The translations under genes and the position numbers were made by a program. This document shows positions 17,630 through 25,908 of a stretch of 64,000 nt of DNA, in pieces (the first letter of the stretch is position 1; every line of letters begins with the position of its first letter). Below the pieces are notes generated by a model. It was given only the letters and a program-made list of their open reading frames with translations, was not told where the DNA came from and did no database searches. Source of the DNA: Chitinophagaceae bacterium. GTDB lineage: Bacteria; Bacteroidota; Bacteroidia; Chitinophagales; Chitinophagaceae. The stretch covers positions 1-64,000 of the forward strand of contig CANBSH010000002.1 in NCBI GenBank assembly GCA_947372105.1, in the 5' to 3' direction.

Positions 17630-20600
17630 TTAAAAACGAGCGTTGATACCAAATGTGAAAGTTCTTGCTCTTGGAGTTGCTGTATAGTCAAATCCTCTAG
17701 AAGGAACACCACCAATTTGTTTATCTACGTTTACTTCAGGATCTAATCCAGAATATTTAGTGAATAAAGCTAAGTTTTGACCTGAAACAGTCACATTCAA
17801 ACCTTTGATGAAAGAACCTTTCTTAACATCAATAGCATAACTTAAACTAGCATTTGCTAAACGGATATAATCCCCTTTTTCTAAGAAACGAGTAGATACG
17901 TTACCTGGGTTGATTGAGTTTTCAATACTATAGATAACATCTCTTGTTACGTTGTGTGCAGTTTTCAAACTACCTTTTAATAATAATGCGTTTGCAGTAT
18001 TATTATATACATAGAAACCACTCACAGCGTTAAAGAATACACTGGCAGTTAATTTTTTATAAGAGAAGCTATTTGTTAAACCTGCATTGAATGTAGGTAA
18101 AGCACTTCCTTGTAATTCATCCTTAGCACCATTTGCATATACTCCATTTCCGTAAGCATCAAATCTTAAGAAAGTAGGCATATTAAATGTAAACAATGGA
18201 TAACCATCACGAATAGTTTGTGCGTAAGCACCCGTCAAACCTTGACCAGATACTTCTCCTGTATTTACTACAGTAGAACCAAATCCTTCTACACGGTTTT
18301 TCAAGAATGACATGTTGTAAGCAACATCCCATCCAAATGCACCTCTGTATGCAGGACGAACTAATTGATAGTCTACGCTAAATTCCCAACCTGTATTTTT
18401 AACATTACCAGGTAAGTTCACCCAACGATTTGCAGAAGCAGCTGGTTGAGGATAGCTGATTAACATTAATAAATCCTGAGTTGATTTATTGAAATAATCT
18501 ACAGTACCATTTAATCTACCATTTAACATAGTAAAGTCAACACCAATACCAGTGGTAGTAGTTTGCTCCCATCTTAAATTAGGATTAGAGTTGGTAATGA
18601 TGGAGTTACCTCCGTTGAAATCTTTTTGTTGTAAAGCTAAACTAGCATAAGCAGGGAACTCTTGGTTACCTGTAATACCATAGTTAACTCTTGCATCAAA
18701 ATTAGAGAAGATTTTACCCAAAGTATTTTGAGCAAATTTTTCTTCTAATACTCTCCATTTGAAACCAAATGCAGGGAAAGTACCGTATTTGTTACCAGCA
18801 CTAAATTTAGAAGATCCATCAATTCTTGCTAAAGCAGAGAAGATGTATTTATCTTTCATTGTGTAGTTCACACGAGAGAAATAAGATTGTAATTCCACTT
18901 TTGTACTATCACCATACACATCTGTAGAACCACCTTTGTAATCATCAAAGCTAGTTAACATTCTTGTTGCACCTGCAGTACCCCATCTTTGTGAAGCACG
19001 ATAGTAGTCAGTTGTTTTTTGATAAGAGAAGGCTGCTAAAGCTTGTAAGCTATTACCATTCTTGAATGTTTTATCATAGTTCAAAGTATGTTCAATCACA
19101 CTTGAATTTTGATTTAAGAATTGTTGTGCAGCTCTACCTTTTCCGGAGAAATCGCTACCTGCATAGTTTTTACCACGGATATTGATTGTACCTTGAATGT
19201 AAGCACTTGGTAATCGAGGGTCTACAAAAGTTAAACGCTCAGAAGAACCATTCTCCATACCAAAAATCATCTTGTAAGTCAAATTTTCATTGATTTTATA
19301 AGATAAAGAAAGGTTAGATAAAAACTTACTATAAGTATCATTGTCCTTGTATCCCTCTAAAATTGCAACAGGATTTCTGTTACCATCTTGATTGTCATAC
19401 CAAGAACCATCTTTATTATAAATTGGGAAAGTTGGGTTATAACTAATCATTGCACCTATCAAAGAACCTTGATAACCTGCATTGTTAGTGACTTGCGCAT
19501 AACTGTTTTTAACTGAAGATTGGTTAACTGTTAAATCTAATTTTAACTTAGATGTTAATTGATTAGAATATTTTAAACCAAAAGTCATTCTCTTTAAACC
19601 TTGTGTTTTTACGATACCTTCTTGGTTATCATAAGAACCATTCAATTTTAAAGCAGTTTTAGCGTTAGAATAACCCCAACCTAAGTTGTAGCTATTTGAA
19701 ATTGCAGTTTGAAAAACTTGATCTTGCCAGTTGGTATTGTAACCTTTATCGTTACCACCTACACCTGTTAAATCAGTGATTCCTGCATCTTTTAAAGTAT
19801 TGTAAATACCACGCATGAATTCTTGAGGACTAGCTAAATCATAACGTCTAGCAGTTGTTGAAACGCTTGTTGTAGCGTTAAAAGTTAAACTAGGCTTTCC
19901 TTTACCTGATTTAGTAGTAATTAATACAACCCCGTTCGCACCTCTAGCACCATAAATAGCAGCAGAAGAAGCGTCTTTTAAGATACTGATGTTTTCAATA
20001 TCGTTCGGGTTGATAAAAGATAATGGGTTACGTGCAGTAGTACCACCTTCAACAGTAATCGCACTTCCTACAGTTCCACCACCATATAAAGGAACTCCAT
20101 CCACTACATATAATGGATTGTTGTTACTTCTTACAGAAGAAGTTCCACGAATTGTGATGTTCACAGCACCCCCTGGCTCACCAGAGTTGTTGGTAACGTT
20201 CACACCAGCAGTACGACCTTGTAATAATTGTTCTGGAGAAGCGATCACCCCTTTATTAAAGGATTTTTCACCTAAAGAAACAACTGCACCAGTTGCATCT
20301 TTGACTTTACGAGTACCATAACCAACTACAACCACTTCGTTTAATTGGTTGCTTGTTTGGTTTAAGGATACTGAAATGGCACCTTCTGCATTTACTTCTT
20401 TAGAAGAATAACCTACAGAAGACACAACTAATTTTGTTACAGAAGAAGGAATAGTAAGAGCAAAAGATCCATCAGCAGCAGTTTTGGTACCCGCTGTAGC
20501 TCCTTTTACTACTACAGAAGCAGCAGCAATGGGAGAACCGTCTTTTGCATCTAAAACCTTACCTGTAACTGTTTTGTTCTGTGCTTGGGCGTTTACCACA

Positions 20601-20653
20601 AGCAAGCCAAGGAACAGTCCAACAAAAGTGGACTTAACAATTTTGAAATTCAT
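17630..20653 (-). CDS. SusC/RagA-family TonB-linked outer-membrane transporter (locus 1)
   Basis: A 1,007-residue TonB-dependent transporter. It has a signal peptide (ending VNAQAQ), a carboxypeptidase-regulatory-like domain (about 27-105), a TonB-box-like QLNEVVVVGYGT around 105-116, a plug domain with the SusC hallmark PLYVVDGVPL and KDASSAAIYGARGANGVVLITTK, and a beta-barrel to the C-terminal Phe. It imports oligosaccharides captured by the SusD partner immediately downstream, powered by ExbBD-TonB such as the set at 37-40 kb. The upstream region shared with the LacI gene holds several candidate operators. Confidence 0.95.
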   Translation of the reverse strand: MNFKIVKSTFVGLFLGLLVVNAQAQNKTVTGKVLDAKDGSPIAAASVVVKGATAGTKTAADGSFALTIPSSVTKLVVSSVGYSSKEVNAEGAISVSLNQTSNQLNEVVVVGYGTRKVKDATGAVVSLGEKSFNKGVIASPEQLLQGRTAGVNVTNNSGEPGGAVNITIRGTSSVRSNNNPLYVVDGVPLYGGGTVGSAITVEGGTTARNPLSFINPNDIENISILKDASSAAIYGARGANGVVLITTKSGKGKPSLTFNATTSVSTTARRYDLASPQEFMRGIYNTLKDAGITDLTGVGGNDKGYNTNWQDQVFQTAISNSYNLGWGYSNAKTALKLNGSYDNQEGIVKTQGLKRMTFGLKYSNQLTSKLKLDLTVNQSSVKNSYAQVTNNAGYQGSLIGAMISYNPTFPIYNKDGSWYDNQDGNRNPVAILEGYKDNDTYSKFLSNLSLSYKINENLTYKMIFGMENGSSERLTFVDPRLPSAYIQGTINIRGKNYAGSDFSGKGRAAQQFLNQNSSVIEHTLNYDKTFKNGNSLQALAAFSYQKTTDYYRASQRWGTAGATRMLTSFDDYKGGSTDVYGDSTKVELQSYFSRVNYTMKDKYIFSALARIDGSSKFSAGNKYGTFPAFGFKWRVLEEKFAQNTLGKIFSNFDARVNYGITGNQEFPAYASLALQQKDFNGGNSIITNSNPNLRWEQTTTTGIGVDFTMLNGRLNGTVDYFNKSTQDLLMLISYPQPAASANRWVNLPGNVKNTGWEFSVDYQLVRPAYRGAFGWDVAYNMSFLKNRVEGFGSTVVNTGEVSGQGLTGAYAQTIRDGYPLFTFNMPTFLRFDAYGNGVYANGAKDELQGSALPTFNAGLTNSFSYKKLTASVFFNAVSGFYVYNNTANALLLKGSLKTAHNVTRDVIYSIENSINPGNVSTRFLEKGDYIRLANASLSYAIDVKKGSFIKGLNVTVSGQNLALFTKYSGLDPEVNVDKQIGGVPSRGFDYTATPRARTFTFGINARF

Positions 20654-20788
20654 AATTGGCAGTTTATTGGTTTATTAAGCGTGTACAAATTACATATTTT
20701 TAGAATTCCAAAATTTTCTGTTAATTTTTTTTTAACTTTTTTAGAAAGAAAGCTAACATTTGTTCATATTATTAAATAGACTCAAGTC

Positions 20789-20811
20789 ATATTGATATTG
20801 AATATCAATAT
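20789..20811. promoter_or_regulatory. 23-base inverted repeat, candidate operator
   Basis: ATATTGATATT-G-AATATCAATAT is a perfect inverted repeat with 11-base arms and a single central base. It lies between the divergent susC and LacI-type genes, about 135 bases upstream of susC. It has no T-run and no GC, so it is not a terminator. A dimeric regulator site is the simplest reading. Confidence 0.4.
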
Positions 20812-20891
20812 ATTAGTGAAATTTTTGGTAATTATTAGGTGGAAAATAAATTTTGAAATATTTTTTTTAACTATGTGAAAACAAATTATAT

Positions 20892-20907
20892 CAAACGTTT
20901 GCGAAAC
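20892..20907. promoter_or_regulatory. LacI-family operator candidate at the LacI-type gene
   Basis: CAAACGTTTG (20892-20901) is a perfect palindrome centred on CG, the usual LacI-family operator form. The extended element AACGTTTGCGAAAC (20894-20907) recurs with one mismatch at 544-557 upstream of the sucrose operon. It lies about 50 bases upstream of the chosen regulator start. Confidence 0.5.
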
Positions 20908-20954
20908 TATTTGTGATAAAATTTACATATTTTAGTTTTATAAATGATTGGAGT

Positions 20955-21947
20955 ATGACAAATACCACCCTAAAACTATTGGCGCAACAATTACAATTAA
21001 GCATTTCTACTGTTTCGCGTGCTTTGAAAGATCATCCAGATATTGCAGCAAGTACCAAAGCTAAAGTACATGCTTTAGCACAAAGTATGGATTATGAACC
21101 CAATGCCTATGCAATTCAACTTCGTACCCAAAATAGTAGAATATTAGGAGTTATAGTACCTGCTATTTCTAACTTGTTTTATGATAGTTTTATTTCGGCA
21201 GTGGAGGAAGAAAGTAGAAAGCATAATTATGCATTAATGATTATGCAATCCAGTAACCAGCCCGAAAACGAATTAAATAATTTAAAAATTTTTAGACAAA
21301 ATAGAGTGTCTGGGGTATTTGCGTGTTTATCTTCTCATCCTCAAAATTTAGAAGTATATCACAAAATGAATGAACGTGAAATACCTATTGTGTTTTTTGA
21401 TATCGTACCCAAGGACAATCGATTTACAAAAGTAAGAATGGCAGATGAACGTTGTGCTACTATTGCTGCAGAAAAAGTAATTCAGAGAAATGGCAAAAAA
21501 GTACTTGCTATTTTTGGTGACCCGGGTTTATCTATTAGCCAAAAAAGAAAAAATGCTTTCCAAACTTTTATGGAATCATACGCCCCTAAAATCCATGTAA
21601 CTTATGCGAATGCGAGTAGTAGCTTAGAAGCAGGGGAATTAATTCATAAACAATATTCCAAGACTCAAAAATTTGATACCGTTTTTTGTATGACCGATGA
21701 AATTTTAATTGGAGTCATGAAAGCGATACAAGCATTAAATATAAAAATACCTAATGAAGTAGGGGTCATTACCATTAGTAATGGTTTTATTCCTAACTTA
21801 TACTATCCAAAAATTTGTTACGTAGAAACGAGCGGTTATGAACTTGGAAAATTAGCATTTGTACAAATGATGGCTAATATTAAAGGTGGAAAAACCCAAA
21901 CAGAACTTACCGTGGATGCCAAATTTGTAGAAGGAGGGTCTCTTTAA
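20955..21947 (+). CDS. LacI-family transcriptional regulator
   Basis: A 330-residue repressor with an N-terminal helix-turn-helix (TLKLLAQQLQLSISTVSRALKDHP) and the LacI hinge region (YEPNAYAIQLRTQNS). A periplasmic-binding-protein-like sugar-sensing domain follows (about 60-330). I chose the ATG at 20955-20957: a longer reading from GTG at 20913 would add 14 residues ahead of the helix-turn-helix with no family support, and it would run through the operator-like sequence. It is divergent from susC and 29 bases upstream of a GH53 gene on the same strand. It probably controls this locus and, by a shared operator-like element, perhaps the sucrose operon. Confidence 0.92.
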   Translation: MTNTTLKLLAQQLQLSISTVSRALKDHPDIAASTKAKVHALAQSMDYEPNAYAIQLRTQNSRILGVIVPAISNLFYDSFISAVEEESRKHNYALMIMQSSNQPENELNNLKIFRQNRVSGVFACLSSHPQNLEVYHKMNEREIPIVFFDIVPKDNRFTKVRMADERCATIAAEKVIQRNGKKVLAIFGDPGLSISQKRKNAFQTFMESYAPKIHVTYANASSSLEAGELIHKQYSKTQKFDTVFCMTDEILIGVMKAIQALNIKIPNEVGVITISNGFIPNLYYPKICYVETSGYELGKLAFVQMMANIKGGKTQTELTVDAKFVEGGSL

Positions 21948-21976
21948 AAAATTTAATTAGATTTTAAAAAAATATT

Positions 21977-23050
21977 ATGACAAAAAAACACTTTTTAGCA
22001 CTCATTTTTATTTCAACTTTTTTTTTATATAGTTGTGCAAAAGCAAATACACCTAATGAGACACCGCCTGTGGTGATAACACCCGTAACTCCCACCACGC
22101 CTACTCCACCAGTAGATACTTTTTTTTACGCTAAGGGGGCAGATATTGGATGGTTAAGCCAAATGGAAGCAGAGGGGAAAAAATTTTACGATGCTAACGG
22201 CAATCAAAAAGATTGTATTGAACTCTTAAAAAGTAAAGGCATTAATTCAATACGCCTTCGTGTTTGGGTAAACCCATCAACTATATATTGTGGTACTGCC
22301 GATGTGATTAGTCAAGCCAAAAGAGCACAAAATTTAGGCATGAAAATTATGATTGATTTTCATTACAGTGACTGGTGGGCCGATCCTGGCAAACAAAATA
22401 AACCAGCTGCATGGAAGAACTTAGCTTTTGATGCTTTAACAACCACCTTATATAATTACACCAAAGATGTAGTGTCTCAATTAAAAACAAATGGCGTAAC
22501 GCCTACTTGGATTCAAATTGGCAATGAAACCAATGATGGCATGTTATGGGAAGAGGGAAGAGCTTCCAAAAGCATGGCTAATTTTTCGGCATTAATTGCT
22601 GCAGGTGCTAAAGCTGTAAGAGAAACCAGTCCTAGTTCCAAAGTTATAGTACATGTTTCCAATGGATATGATAACGCCATGTTTAGATGGATATTTGATG
22701 GCTTAAAAACTAATAACGTAGATTACGATGTCATTGCAATGTCACTATACCCAAGTGCAGCTAACTGGCAATTGATTAATGATCAATGTTATGTAAATAT
22801 GTTAGATATGGTGAGCCGATATAATAAAGAAATAATGATTAGCGAAGTAGGGATGGATTATACAAAGGCTACAGAATGCAGAGGTTTTTTAACCGATATT
22901 ATTTCAAAAAATAAATCATTAGCCAATCATAAAGGTTTAGGCGTTTTTTATTGGGAACCGGAATGTTTTAATAACTGGCAAGGATATAATATGGGTGCCT
23001 TTGATAATAATGGCAAGCCTACTATAGCTATGGATGCATTTTTAAATTAA
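21977..23050 (+). CDS. GH53 endo-beta-1,4-galactanase lipoprotein
   Basis: A 357-residue glycoside hydrolase family 53 enzyme, which cuts beta-1,4-galactan side chains of pectin. It has a lipoprotein signal (ending FLYSC, Cys about residue 20), then a Thr/Pro-rich linker (about 30-48) and a TIM-barrel. Family landmarks are GADIGWLSQMEAEG, INSIRLRVWVNP, DFHYSDWWADPGKQNKPAAW, the acid/base Glu184 in IQIGNETN and the nucleophile Glu290 in ISEVGMDYT. It is probably surface-exposed. It follows the LacI-type gene closely and is divergent from a SusC/SusD pair, as expected for a small galactan-utilisation locus, although no beta-galactosidase is present nearby. Confidence 0.9.
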   Translation: MTKKHFLALIFISTFFLYSCAKANTPNETPPVVITPVTPTTPTPPVDTFFYAKGADIGWLSQMEAEGKKFYDANGNQKDCIELLKSKGINSIRLRVWVNPSTIYCGTADVISQAKRAQNLGMKIMIDFHYSDWWADPGKQNKPAAWKNLAFDALTTTLYNYTKDVVSQLKTNGVTPTWIQIGNETNDGMLWEEGRASKSMANFSALIAAGAKAVRETSPSSKVIVHVSNGYDNAMFRWIFDGLKTNNVDYDVIAMSLYPSAANWQLINDQCYVNMLDMVSRYNKEIMISEVGMDYTKATECRGFLTDIISKNKSLANHKGLGVFYWEPECFNNWQGYNMGAFDNNGKPTIAMDAFLN

Positions 23051-23133
23051 GATAAAATTACGAACTACCTATTGTTGTAGAGATATTCGTTGGAGAGATA
23101 TTTGAAATTCAATGGAGTTAAAAAAATCTCCAA

Positions 23134-23173
23134 AAAAAAGACCGAAGCAAATTAAATTGCTTCGGTCTTTTTT
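23134..23173. terminator. bidirectional rho-independent terminator between GH53 and susF
   Basis: A 17-base-pair stem (AAAAAAAGACCGAAGCAA-type left arm 23134-23150, right arm 23157-23173) with loop ATTAAA is flanked by A and T runs. It sits between the convergent galactanase and susF genes and can serve both. Confidence 0.88.
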
Positions 23174-23204
23174 GTATAAGTTCTATTTCGAAAATCGAAA
23201 TATA

Positions 23205-24180
23205 CTATTGTTTAGTGACTGTGTATTTTCCAGTTAGGAAGTCTACATTAATCAAATAACTTCCACTCACGGCAGGTGCTGGTGTGTTAGAGCCTGGCAC
23301 GTTATTATCTGCTAATAAAGTTCCTCCTGTAGCACTAGAACCACCAAATTTATGACCCCAATCGCCATTCACTGGTAATAATAAGTAACTTTTTCCTGCA
23401 GTTAAATTTACTGTCAATTGGAAATTAGTTAAATTCAAACGAGTGAACTGTTGTGAAGGTGTTGGTACTGGATTATTCCATCCACCATCTGTTGCATCTC
23501 CTACAATGTATAAATTAGTAGGAGGAATGGTTGGTCCTAAATAAGGAGTAACAGTGTATGTGTTGGTTTGGAAATTTACAATAATTTGATACAACCCACT
23601 AGCAGAAGGCGCAGGTGTATTAGAACCTGGCACGCTATTATCTGCTAATAAAGTTCCTCCTGTAGCACTAGAACCACCAAATTTGTGACCCCAATCACCG
23701 TTCACTGGTAAGAATAAATAAGATTTACCAGCTGTTAAATTAACTACTGCGCCAAATGACACAGCGTCAATACGAGTAAATTGTTGTGAAGGTGTTGGTA
23801 CAGGATTATTCCATCCACCATCTGTTGCATCCCCTACTATGAATAGATTAGAAGGGATCGTATTGGTAAATGGTGTTACAGTATATACACCAGTTTGGAA
23901 GTTCACTACAATTTGATACATACCTGTAGTAGCAGGTGCTGGTGTGTTTGAACCTGGAACCGCATTATCACTTAATAATGCACCTCCGGTAGCACTAGCA
24001 CCGCCATATTTATGACCCCAATCTCCATTCTTAGGTAATAATAAATAAGATTTGCCTGCTGTTAATTTAACAACGATGCCATAAGAAACCGCATCAATAC
24101 GGGAGAATTGTTGAGAAGGCAAAGGAACAGGATTATTCCAACCACCATCTGTCGCATCTCCTACAATATATAAAGCTGGA
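23205..24180 (-). repeat. three in-frame tandem repeats (about 110 codons each) in susF
   Basis: Equivalent points (CCTGG of the VPGSN segment) lie at 23293, 23626 and 23953, giving offsets of 333 and 327 bases. The units at 23205-23515 and 23516-23850 match for dozens of bases at a time. The unit at 23851-24180 is more diverged. A related single unit is present in the neighbouring susE-like gene. Confidence 0.85.
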
Positions 24181-25004
24181 GGCACTGGAGTGAACGTAGT
24201 TAATTTAATGCTCACTACATTAGAATATACCATTCTAGTAGCATAAGTAGTTCCTAAATAACTCGCGATTCTAAACTCCATATTTTTAGTAGAACCACCA
24301 ATAATACCTGCTGCAATAGCAAAGTTGTTTAAATCATTAACATTAATACTTGAAGTTAAATTAGTACCGTATTTAACTATCTGCGGAGTAGCAAAGTTAT
24401 TTCCAGCTACATCCATTTGTAATGCATAGTTAATAACGTTAGATCCATATCCACTTTCATTCCAGTTAAAGGAAATTGCATTGCTAGAAGCATTTGCTAC
24501 TAACAAAGTAATATCTGCTGCAGAAGAAGGTGTTAAAGTAATTGGAACTAAATAAGAAGCAATTTTAACCGAAAGTACATTCGACTTTAATTGCTCATTG
24601 TTATTGCCATAAGAAGAAATAACTCTAATGTCAAAAGCAAAGCTTTGACCAGGAGTAAATCCAAAGGCAGCTAACATATCATTTAATTGTTTACCTGTAA
24701 ATGAGATGCTTGGTTTTCCAATAGTGATACTTACGAATTTCTGAGAGAAATTACGTCCCGCAGAATCAATTTCTAATACAAATTTTTGAGTATTAGAATC
24801 GGTAGCGTAATGTGGATTAGTCCACGAAAAAGAGGCCACCACCTTACTTGAATCACTTGGTGCAGGTGTGATATTGGTAGAGGAAGCAGATAATACTACT
24901 GCAGTTCCGTTACCATAAAATGGCAAAGTATCCATTTTGGTACAAGCTGTAATTACTGCCGCAAGCAGCACCGTAAACAAGCTAATTTTTAATAAATATT
25001 TCAT
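23205..25004 (-). CDS. susF: SusF-like starch-binding lipoprotein with three tandem repeats
   Basis: A protein of about 599 residues that binds starch at the cell surface. It has a lipoprotein signal (ending AVITAC), an N-terminal SusE-type domain (about 20-155), a second Ig-like domain (about 160-270), and three tandem binding repeats of about 110 residues. Each repeat begins LYIVGDATDGGWNNPVP and contains LTAGKSYL-LPxNGDWGHKxGG and VPGSNTPAP. At DNA level the last two units are almost identical over long stretches, with periods of 333 and 327 bases, indicating recent duplication. The start at 25004 gives a normal signal peptide; an ATG eight codons upstream is less likely. It is the last gene of the starch operon. 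Confidence 0.85.
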   Translation of the reverse strand: MKYLLKISLFTVLLAAVITACTKMDTLPFYGNGTAVVLSASSTNITPAPSDSSKVVASFSWTNPHYATDSNTQKFVLEIDSAGRNFSQKFVSITIGKPSISFTGKQLNDMLAAFGFTPGQSFAFDIRVISSYGNNNEQLKSNVLSVKIASYLVPITLTPSSAADITLLVANASSNAISFNWNESGYGSNVINYALQMDVAGNNFATPQIVKYGTNLTSSINVNDLNNFAIAAGIIGGSTKNMEFRIASYLGTTYATRMVYSNVVSIKLTTFTPVPPALYIVGDATDGGWNNPVPLPSQQFSRIDAVSYGIVVKLTAGKSYLLLPKNGDWGHKYGGASATGGALLSDNAVPGSNTPAPATTGMYQIVVNFQTGVYTVTPFTNTIPSNLFIVGDATDGGWNNPVPTPSQQFTRIDAVSFGAVVNLTAGKSYLFLPVNGDWGHKFGGSSATGGTLLADNSVPGSNTPAPSASGLYQIIVNFQTNTYTVTPYLGPTIPPTNLYIVGDATDGGWNNPVPTPSQQFTRLNLTNFQLTVNLTAGKSYLLLPVNGDWGHKFGGSSATGGTLLADNNVPGSNTPAPAVSGSYLINVDFLTGKYTVTKQ

Positions 25005-25051
25005 ATGTGTTTTTTTAGGTAGATGCATTTTTCAATGACATCTTTAAAAAA

Positions 25052-25879
25052 TTATTTTTTAGTTACAGTATAAGTTCCACTTTGAAAATCAACAACTATT
25101 TTATAAGTTCCATCAGCTGCTGGTCCAGGGAAGTTATCACTAAAGTTATACCCAAAGACTCCGCCACTAGCGCTTTGATTGGCAGTGCTTGAGCATGCAA
25201 ATTTGTTACTCCAATCGCCATTTTTAGGAAGAAACAAAAATTGCTTGCCACCTATTAAAGGCACTGTAAGTTCATACAATGTAGTGCTTACTTGTGTAAA
25301 CTGTTGTGATGGAACTGGTACTGGATTGTTCCAGCCACCATTGGTTGCATCACCTACCAAGTATAATACACCACCTGTTGGTACTGCTACTTTTGGAGGA
25401 GGTGCATAAGGAAGTACTTTAAAAGTAAATTTATTAGACACTAAAGAAGTGATGTTAGCCCCTAAGGAAGCGATCACTCTTGCTTCTAATTGAGCAACTA
25501 CTCCTGGTTTTACTTTTAAATCTGCAATTAAAATATTAAATGCTTTTTGTGTGTACGTCACATCTACATCTTGGTTAATAGAAACGGATCTCTTATTAGG
25601 CCCATTGAAACTTGCACCTGCAGTATCAATTTCCAAAGTATAGCTAACGTTTTGTGAACTCACTCCAGAAGCAAATGTGTAATTAGGATTGGTCCAGCTA
25701 AAAGTAACTGCTTTGTTGTTTTCGGTGTTAAAATTTAAACCGATGCTATCCTTTACGGAAGCTGAAAATACAGGAGCCGTTCCGCCGTTATAAGTATCTC
25801 TTGCTTCTTCTTTTTCACAAGATGCAAAAAATACCATCGCGATGCTCAAGTATAATAGTGATTGAATTATTTTTTTCAT
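25052..25879 (-). CDS. susE: SusE-like starch-binding lipoprotein
   Basis: A 275-residue lipoprotein (signal ending VFFASC) with an N-terminal SusE domain (TVxFSWTNPNY-type strand, LEIDTAGASFNG) and one C-terminal binding unit. That unit starts LYLVGDATNGGWNNPVP and contains FLPKNGDWSNKFAC, related to the three units in the next gene. Proteins of this kind help hold starch near the SusC/SusD complex. I chose the ATG at 25877-25879, which gives a normal signal peptide; the ATG eight codons upstream adds a charged tail. It lies 29 bases after susD and 47 bases before susF. Confidence 0.85.
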   Translation of the reverse strand: MKKIIQSLLYLSIAMVFFASCEKEEARDTYNGGTAPVFSASVKDSIGLNFNTENNKAVTFSWTNPNYTFASGVSSQNVSYTLEIDTAGASFNGPNKRSVSINQDVDVTYTQKAFNILIADLKVKPGVVAQLEARVIASLGANITSLVSNKFTFKVLPYAPPPKVAVPTGGVLYLVGDATNGGWNNPVPVPSQQFTQVSTTLYELTVPLIGGKQFLFLPKNGDWSNKFACSSTANQSASGGVFGYNFSDNFPGPAADGTYKIVVDFQSGTYTVTKK

Positions 25880-25908
25880 ATATTTCTTTTTGACTTTTAA
25901 CATTGGTA

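Larger units (their letters stand above)
20654..20954. promoter_or_regulatory. divergent control region between susC (locus 1) and the LacI-type gene
   Basis: About 300 very AT-rich bases without a gene. On the - strand side there is a possible promoter with its -7 area at 20685-20692 and a TTTTGG box at 20708-20713. This overlaps GTGTACAAATTACAT, which resembles the inverted repeats upstream of the starch locus. Further in are a 23-base inverted repeat (20789-20811) and a LacI-like palindrome (20892-20901). The layout suggests autoregulation of the LacI gene and control of susC. Confidence 0.45.

Noticed and set aside
20585..20779. Short + strand open frames at the susC start
   Set aside because: They begin antisense to the susC signal peptide and run into AT-rich control DNA; no protein family is visible.
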